Part shown: positions 25,801 through 34,800 of the stretch, piece after piece
Layout of the letters: each line of letters starts with the position of its first letter
Position numbering within the stretch: position 1 is the first letter of the stretch
Position numbers and translations under genes: made by a program
Source of the DNA: Edolisoma coerulescens
Lineage: Eukaryota; Chordata; Aves; Passeriformes; Campephagidae
Reading direction: 5' to 3'
Length of the DNA stretch: 64,000 bases
Assembly: GCA_013397115.1 (NCBI GenBank)
Contig: VWZW01006249.1
Coordinates: 1-64,000, forward strand
Notes under the pieces: model-generated
Databases searched by the model: none
What the model was told of the DNA's origin: nothing
Seen by the model: the letters and a program-made list of their open reading frames with translations, nothing else

Positions 25801-28800
25801 TCCTTGGTTTATCCAATCCTCAAAACAACTGGTCTCCAAAAATGGTTTAGAGTCAAGAACCTTAGAAAGAGGTAGGCTTTCATTAAACTGACAAACAATG
25901 CTGGCACATAAACAAGTCCTAATAATCAGGTTGGATGGAAAGCAGATGTCTGAAAACCATTAGAGAAATGAAGTTGCAGGTCAGACTCCCAAGAGCAGCA
26001 GCAGAGGTGAGAAACAACTGCTTTAGATGGAGTTTGATTGGCTTTCAAAGGAATATATGGGTAGTTGCTTATGACATGGGACTAGACTTTGCAACACAAG
26101 AGGTCCCACCCTATTCCTATCAGGGAATTTTATATAAAAACACTGGATAAGCACTAACCAACAAGATTAGTATGTACCTTGTGTCCTTTATGTGTTCAAC
26201 AGACATGGTATACCTATACCTACTGCCCTCTTCTGCGTTAGCTTCCGAATATTCTTCTAACTTGTTGGTTAATATTCTTAACACTTAGTGCATATAATCT
26301 ATGCATCAGGTGGCACCAAGTGGCCCAGCAGCCAGTAAAGCAAGGATTAATGATTTACAGACTAAAGGAAAGAGATACAGGATGACTCAAAGACCTCCTA
26401 ATCCATATTAAGCGTATCAAGTGAATCTTCAGGACACCAAACTTAAATATGAATGACTTTCTTCCCTTGCGTCATGGCAGTAGAAGTAAGATAAGAGGAC
26501 TCAAGTGTTTACTGAAGACTCAACAAACTATTTTGTGGGCAAATAGGGATTTTGCCTGCGTAAGTACTGCAGGACTGCATTTAGACTTGAAATCCTAATT
26601 CTCTAAACTCAGCTAAATCTATACATGGCTATGTGCAGAAGGATGTTTTTTTTTAATAGGGACAAGATATCTAAGTAAAATTGACTTACAAGAAAACATG
26701 GAAAGGATCCGATGGGAAGCAGCATCCATTCACTGCAGACTGGATAACATGTTGTTGAGCTCCCATACTTTCCAGTCTGTATTCCCACATAACTCCCAGA
26801 GGAAGCTGGCAGAAGAACTGTGAGCACCCAACAGAAACCCAGTTTCTTACAGCCCAATGTATTCTGTCAGTACAAGCAGCATCACAGCACCAACAAGAGG
26901 TGAACCAGCTCTCATCTACCTCCTTTCTAAAATTCAGCTGCAAGCTCTCAGCCTTCTCAAGTGCTACTGCCTTATACTGTGATGCATTTTTAAGTTATTT
27001 TATCCCTTTCAAAAGGAAGATGAATCCACGCACTTTTATCCAGTTAGAGACATGAATTCACACTTAAATTGAAGAGTAACAAAACAGAAAGAAGAGTCAT
27101 TGTATTGACTAAGCCCAATGAGAAGAGGCTAGTGAAATGTGGAGGAGCTGAAAATACTATCAACACTCGCCAATGGTGAACCTGTGTGGAGTGCAAGCTT
27201 CTGTCTTTCCATCTTCATAAAACAAAAACAAATGGAACGTGATGCAGAAGGCCTGTAGTTTTGCAAGATTTATTTTGACCAAAATATACAGCAGGAATGA
27301 AGATGCTGGTATGATGCAGCACTCTTCTGAAGCCTTGCACTTTCGATTTACACATGCAGAGTGCATAAGCTTACTCACTGTGAGCTCATGCAACATCTCT
27401 GCACATAGAAGAGAGAAATGGTAACTGGTTAATATAACAGAACTGAGTTTTGAGAGGCCTTAGCACCCTTAGGTAAAGAAAAAGGACTTACCAAAACTAA
27501 CTCACATATTTATATGCCTGTTCCCCACATCCCACTCCAAGACTACTTCTCCTTTGGTGTGTAAGAATAGCTCGTGAAAATATTCAAAGAAACTGAATGT
27601 TTTAAAAACAGAACAGAAGCTTTCAGAGGAGAGCAGATTCCAAACATTTGATATTTTACTGAATATTTGCTTACCACCCTTATTTTGTTAGGGAAAAAAA
27701 TACAATACACAAATACTTGATGCAGCTACATACAAAGCCATCCAAATTTCACACTCCACAATCTGTAGATGATGATATTTCCGGGCATCTGCAGCTTGGC
27801 ACAGCATGGAAGCCAAGCAGATTTGTTGCTGAAACAGGCCATAAATTATTTAATAAGAAATATATTTAAGAATAAGGCTCCCATCTCTCCCGCACAGCAG
27901 CTGCCGCTGTTGCTGTGTCTGCGCGAGCGGCTGCTGCTCGGGGATTGGCCACCCCGGCACGTCTGTGCCATTGGCTGCACTGCCAGGCTGCGTCACCGCT
28001 CCCGGCCGTGGCAGGAGCTCAGAAATAGGTGTGTGCATGTTTATCAACCCCAGGCAAGCCAATGCCATCATGCTTCAGCTCAATCAGAGTAAAACACTTC
28101 AGCAGAGAGAGTTAATTAAAACGAGGTATTTGCAGAAGGCAACCCTGCAATAACAATTACTATGGGGTGAATCCTGTAGGCACTTAGGAGGTGAAGGGAT
28201 TCAGCTCCCTGCAAATTACTGTAATCGGTCAGATTATGGAAATACTCATACTAGATCATAAATCTGTTATTCATCTTCAGGCAACTGGGCTGAGGATGAT
28301 TATTTCTTTCCCCCTCCCCCACGGGGTATGTTCTGTAAATGAATTCAAATCCAACTTTCATCAGACAGCTCCCTCTCCCTTGCTTCTAATCGCTTTCTCA
28401 TTACACGGTAGCTTTGAGACTTGACAACACAGACTCACAGTGGCCTTGGTTACTGGTTTCATACATATTCAGATATATTGTGCCTCTGTAGAAATCAGGC
28501 TTGCTGCAGGAAGGTCCAATATTTATGCATTATTCTGGAAAGAAAGGTGCGACGGGCAAGATTGTATGTGCAAAATAGCTGTCATCTATAGGGAACAATT
28601 CAACCCCTCACCCTTGTTAAGGCAGTCATACATGTATGTAAACAAGCAGACCAACACATATTGTAAGACAGTAACTGATGCTTTTTAACTGCAACACTCT
28701 GCCCACAAAACAAAACCAATATTCATACAGATATTTGCTTGTCAAGAAATACTTCCTTCAGCAACTGTACATGTAATGCACAATTTAAACACCACAGTCT

Positions 28801-31800
28801 TATCTCCAGAGGCAGTAGTAATGAATATAGTTTGCCACAAAGAAGCTACTGCATTCTCAGGTACAGCAGCACGGTCCATCAGGCTGTGTCCACGCACACC
28901 AGTGGGGTGCCTGCAGAGTCAGTGTCACACAACACTGCACTGGCTAAAGCCATACGTGTGGCACTCACTTGTATTCATCATAAACCTCCTGCTTGGGAAG
29001 GGATGTCTCGGGGTGCTCTTCCAGGGTGTTGCGTATCCACGAGAAGGCGTGCATCTGCTGGGCACGGCTGGACGACATGGAGATCTGATCACTGGGGAGA
29101 GAACGAGCAGTGCTGATGAAGACATGGCTCTACAGCTCCTCCTCACTTACAAGACTTAGTAACTGTCTGCCTACACAGGTGAGAGACACCAGAGACAAAG
29201 AGGGCCTGCACCTCCTGCATTTGCCTATTCCTTGAGCCATGGGCAGCAGTTTCTCCCTCTTTCATCCAGAATTTAACAAAGGGACTCCACGCTCCACTTC
29301 TTGACCGATACACAGCTCCGAGTACACAGTGACGGGTAAGAGTTCTACCTCCCCTCCTAAATTTATTATTCCTTACTTATGGGCACCTCTAACTTTCTGC
29401 CCACTTAGTTTGCCAGCTGTCCTTTGGAAACACCCAGTTTTCCCAGGAGATACTCAGTGTGCTTCCTATAGGCACCTGCCTGCCTATAACCATCCTACTG
29501 GGGACACATGTTTATTCTGTGACACTGATCTGCAGGTTGGTTTTCTAGAACTTCCTTTAGTCAAATGAGTGTTACCAGAAATACCATCAGTTTTCTCTTT
29601 CACCCACCATCACATTTGTGTTGCTATTTTATGACTTCACTCATAAACAGTGAAGGAACAATTACACTTAGAACGTGAAACACTTTCTCTGATCATTCTT
29701 GCATTTTAGGAGATTTATAATTACAAGCTTTTCATGCAATAAAAGAATCTAAAGTTTAAAAAAACCCCAACACCTGATCTTCAGGAAAACAAGAGTACTT
29801 AATGTATAATAAAGGTTGCTTCTGCTACCAACATCATGTGAATGATTACTCAGCAGTTACATGCCACAGGAAGTAAAGCAAGTCTTCAGTACTAGCTGCT
29901 CACCTTTACACTCACCCACATACCTTTTGTCTCCATTGTTGGGACCCGAAGGCAGCTGAAGGTAGAGGTAGAGTTTCTCTAGATCTGTAAACTTCTCAAC
30001 TTCTTGCTAGATAAGGTGTTTTGGTTTGGAAAAAAACAAAAGGTGGAGAGAGGCAGGGGGGAAAAAAGCAAAGAATAGTTGAGCTTGACAGCTAAAAACT
30101 GTCATCTGACAGGTGTATTCCTAAATAATACACTTTCAAACAAGAATATATTTACTTATGTGAAAGAACATGACTGTGAGCACTATGTGACCAGAAATGT
30201 GATTTCCTATTTTATTTGCACATCATCACAGACCAGAAAGCACTTGTTACAATTACAAAATTCACACGCAATAAAAGCAGAATCTGGAAAAATGTCAACA
30301 ACAGAACACTTCTGTAACCAGACGTGTAACATGAAAACTTGGTCTTGTCAGAGCACACATGAAGCACCTCTGAGAATCCAGCACCACAACCAGCTATGCT
30401 GTAACAACACAGAATGCCAGACCTGACCCTGCGATCCCCTATATTTACTAATAGTTAAGTGTCACAGACTTTAACGAAGTAATTTAAAAACCTATCCACA
30501 TACATATGTATTTTTTTGTTTCCTCTGGAAATCAGTTATTGAAACTGTTACTGCACACAAGCCCTTCAGTTAACATCCATCTCAGTGATGCCAGACTCCT
30601 CCTCCAGGGAACACCAGCTGAGGATCAGACATGAGGGGCAGTTTTACCTGGTGTATGCAGCCAGTGATTGCTACACAGAGACCAGCTTTTGGTCATTTGA
30701 AACCAGCTACGTGGACTTAGAAACAGAAGGAAAATCAGTTGTGGTAAAATGCTCAGGGCCTGCTCAGCAGCAGTGCAAGGAGAGCCATGCAGCAGGGAGC
30801 ACAGGGGGTTTCCTTCGGGAAGATGCTACAGAAGCAGTGCCCGAGATGGTGCACCATCAGTAGAGTTGGAGACTCACATGATCTTTTTTTAAGCCAGAAT
30901 GAAGCTTCTGGATTACTGCTAATTCTCTTTGTCTTTATCAGTGTCTTACTGCCAATGTAACATTTTCCAGAAGGAAGAGAAGAGGAGGGACCAACATGCA
31001 GTGAGACCTGGCTCACTTCAGCAGTGAGCAGAATGGAGAGTGGGGAAACTAAAACCCTAAACTTCACTTCAAACTGGGGCTCCCTACCAGACCCAGTCAC
31101 GTCCAGACCAACCTTGCTGGGACAAAATTGACAACAGCACCAGAAAGAGGAGGTCCCACTTCCTCCTCCCTGATGCCAGACCCTGGGAAAGGACTGGTGG
31201 GACACTGTAAACAGGGAAGGATGCTGGGAGAGCGTGGGGTCCCAATAATCCGGGTGAGCAAACCCCACTGCAGGACTGCTGCACAGAACGGGGCCACCAG
31301 CAATGCGACAGACCTTCCCAGAGCCAAGAGAAACACTTCCAGCAGCACACAGGTAACAGACACTGCATTTGTTGCTTTTATAAGCTGCATCAAACCACAC
31401 CATTTGGTTGGGGTTTTTTTCCTCTGACAAACTCCTGAAATTTGCTGACACCAATTTCTGTGTGGCTCTGCAGCAGCTTACACAGCAGTGGTGCTCAGAC
31501 CACCAAGTATCCAGAGAGGTATTTCTTAATAATGGGTGCATTTTGTCAAATTCTCTGTTCTTCCTTTCCTGTATGAATCACAGCATTTAAACTGGTGGGT
31601 TTTACTTTAGCAAACCCATTATTGCAAAATCAGTGTTATCCAAAGAAAGAATTTACAGAAAATTAACAGTTTTTGAGAAGACAGAAATTTAACAAGAAAA
31701 TTTGTACTTCATTGTTAGACACTCTCTTGTCCAAGGAACTTATCTCTTTTTGTTTTAAATGGCAAAAGCCCAAGCAGCACACCAAAGGGCACTCTCTGGG

Positions 31801-34800
31801 TGGGATTACCTTGCATGGTAAGCACTAATCCATGAGACAAAAGCATCCCAGGCAAAATAAAATCCCCCCCTCTGGCACTGAAGTAGAAGACAAGTTCTCC
31901 CTTCCAGATCTAATGTGCCCGAGCGCAACACAGAAGGTGAGGTTTTGGAAGAAATATTAAACCTTTTATCAAAATACACTGCAGTAGTCTCAGTGCCCAC
32001 TGCAGTTGAAGCCATTTCTGTGCCATGGCAGGAGGAAGGGGCTGTGTGAAGGGCCCTGTCTGAGCTGCTCTGCTACACAGGTCCCACCTGTCAACCCCCC
32101 TAATTAAAGAAAAACAAAACAACAAAACCTCCCAACAACAAAGGAAAAAATTTGACTGGGATTATGTCAGCAGAATCTTTTCCAAATGATGTGAGTGAGC
32201 CGGTGACTCTCCCACGAGAGTCGTCCCTACAGCTGAGGTGGCTGAGGATTATGGCTGCCTCACACCCTTAGCAGAGGCAGCTGGAGAGTGATGGTATCTC
32301 TCTGTTTGCACTCAAAACCCCACTCCTTTCCATGCCTGGCCCTAGGCAGCCCTTTCTGCACGAGTCCTTCAGCTTCCAGCAACAGTAGCAGGGAAGCCCT
32401 GGGAAGGCAGGATCTCCTCAGAACGGGAGAGTTAAAAGAAGTCACAGGCAGTTCACAGAGGTAATCCTACCTGGGTGATAATTAGATAAACCTAAGCTTA
32501 TTAGATGAGACTGAATCTATTTAGAGAAAATCATCTTAAAACTGAAGAAGTGGCAGCAAGGAGATGGAGTGTGACAGTCAGTGCAAGTACATTCAGGAAA
32601 TACTGCATTTTGTTTAGTTAAAATTAGTTAAACATTGTTTTGTTTAGGCTGTTTTCTCTACACATTTCTGAAACCCTCAAAACTTGGTTATGGTCTTGGT
32701 AAGTACAGTCTCTTCTTCAGTCTCAGCTGACATCTACCAGTTCTCAATGCTAAAGGTCTGGTGAATTCAGTAGTAACTGCAGTTACTGTTACTGCAATTG
32801 TTCAAAACATCAAAACTTTCCAATTTTTTAATGTAATCAGAATCACAGAATTTGGGAAATTGGAGGAACACTTCAACTGACCAAACAGAAAAAGGTTCAT
32901 TCATTGTGAGTATTTCTTTGTGCTAGGTTGGATGCATATGGAAATAAATAAAAAGAAACAAGAACACAAAATATACTATAAATTCCCTCCCCGATCTCCA
33001 AATAGGTCAATAGTGTGGAAAAAATAGGTCATTAGAGTGGAAGAGAGTCATGGCATCAAAAGGAAGAATGTGATGCTGGCACCATCTTGGACAAACCCCC
33101 CTTTGTGCAGCCCACTGAAGTTTATGCTACTGTTGTTCTAAGAACCACAGAGCCTGTGCAATGTCTGGGGAATCCTTTTCTGCTACTTAAAAGGATCTAA
33201 GTAAAAATCCTACTTGAAGTATCCTGACCTTGATTGACTGGTTCTATCACATCAGATGAGATGGTCTAATTCTTCAAAGGCTATTTATAAATCAAATTTC
33301 TTGAAGTTGCACTAGAAAAATGCACAAGCATGCTAAACTGCTTGCAGGACTGAGGTGTAAAGCCAGCACAAAGCATCGCCTCTGGTACTCTTGCTCTTCA
33401 CACGTTACCTTTATCTCCTGCAACTGGAACCATATAAAACAAAGGAAGATTCAATGAAGATGGGGAACAGGCAGTGCTCATACTGATTTTCACAACTTGG
33501 CTTCAATTTAGCCAAAAATCTATCAAGTACTCAAAATATCTCATCTTATGTTCTAAGACAGAAAAACTAAGGACAAAGAATTAGAAACCTCAAGTCACAG
33601 CTAAGCGAAGACTTTCAGTAACATATAAAGGAACAGAAGTATCTGCTATTTCTGTTTTGACAGTTACCAAATATAGATAGGTAACTACAGACATGCACAA
33701 AATAAGTAGCAAACAAATTAAACCACAGATCAGTGGCCAAACAGATCTGCTCCAAATGAATCTGTCCTTTTGCTGCCTAAGACAGACATAGAACAAGATT
33801 TTCATAGAAACAGATGCAACTTTCTTTTTCTTTCTAACGGGCATTTTGATTGAGCAAAATAAACACCTGTGAAATAAACCAGGATGACCAAAATGTTGTG
33901 GGGTAGGGGTTTTTTTAATGAAAATAGCAGGTTTTGATATCTGTTTCCATTCTGGGAGACACTAACTTGCCACTGCAAGTTTCTGCAGCACAAAGAGACA
34001 GAGACCTTTTCAGCATAGAATGAGGTTAAGGACTTAATCTGTGTTTTAGGAAACAGAGTTTATTCATGTTACTGCTTGAACCAGAGACCCTAGAGATTTG
34101 AACGTGAGTCCCCAAAATCAACGAATATCTTTCAGGTTTCCTGACCTTGGTGGATTGGTTCTCTCCTTCCTGTTTTCTCTGACTGCTGGATCTACTGTCA
34201 GGTCAAAAACATTAGTCAAGCTTCATTTTAAAGTTGTCAAAAGGGATTAGCATAGGACATCGCCAAGAAATAAACACATGTGCTTTTTCTGGATTGTTTA
34301 CCTAGTCAGGCCAAACTTTAAATAAGATACAGGAAGAATATACTAAGAAACAATCAGAAGAGCTGCAACTTCTGTAATGTACACAGTGCAAATGTCATTC
34401 AAATTTGAACAATTTCAAATTTCCATAATGAAAGCAGAATTACAGGTTATTTCTGCCCTCGAGTTTGGGTAAGGAGAGCTGAAGGCCAGGGGCACTCTGC
34501 AAGCTTTACACAAGACTACTGTTTTAGAGAGCATGGACTGCTCTTAATATTTCTTTCCACATTTTGAGTATTTATAGCCAACTACACTCTAATCAAAGTA
34601 AAAAAAGGCTGTGCCAATAGCAATGTAACCTGCACCTACCGGCAGAAAGGCCCTAAAATTTGTCATATTTCAGCAGAACAAACATCTATTATTTAGCAAC
34701 CAGAACTAAAAATAGCAAAGTAGTCAAGCAATCATCTCCCCACTCTATGAATAGAGAAACAAAAAGCAAAGGTTAAATAAGTTACTCCAGGTCAGATGGC

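Noticed and set aside
33590..33844. Minus-strand frame with a hydrophobic segment (LICGLICLLLILCMSVVTYL)
   Set aside because: Only 84 codons, in AT-rich intron, no homologue I recognise and no splice signals; the hydrophobic run is explained by base composition.
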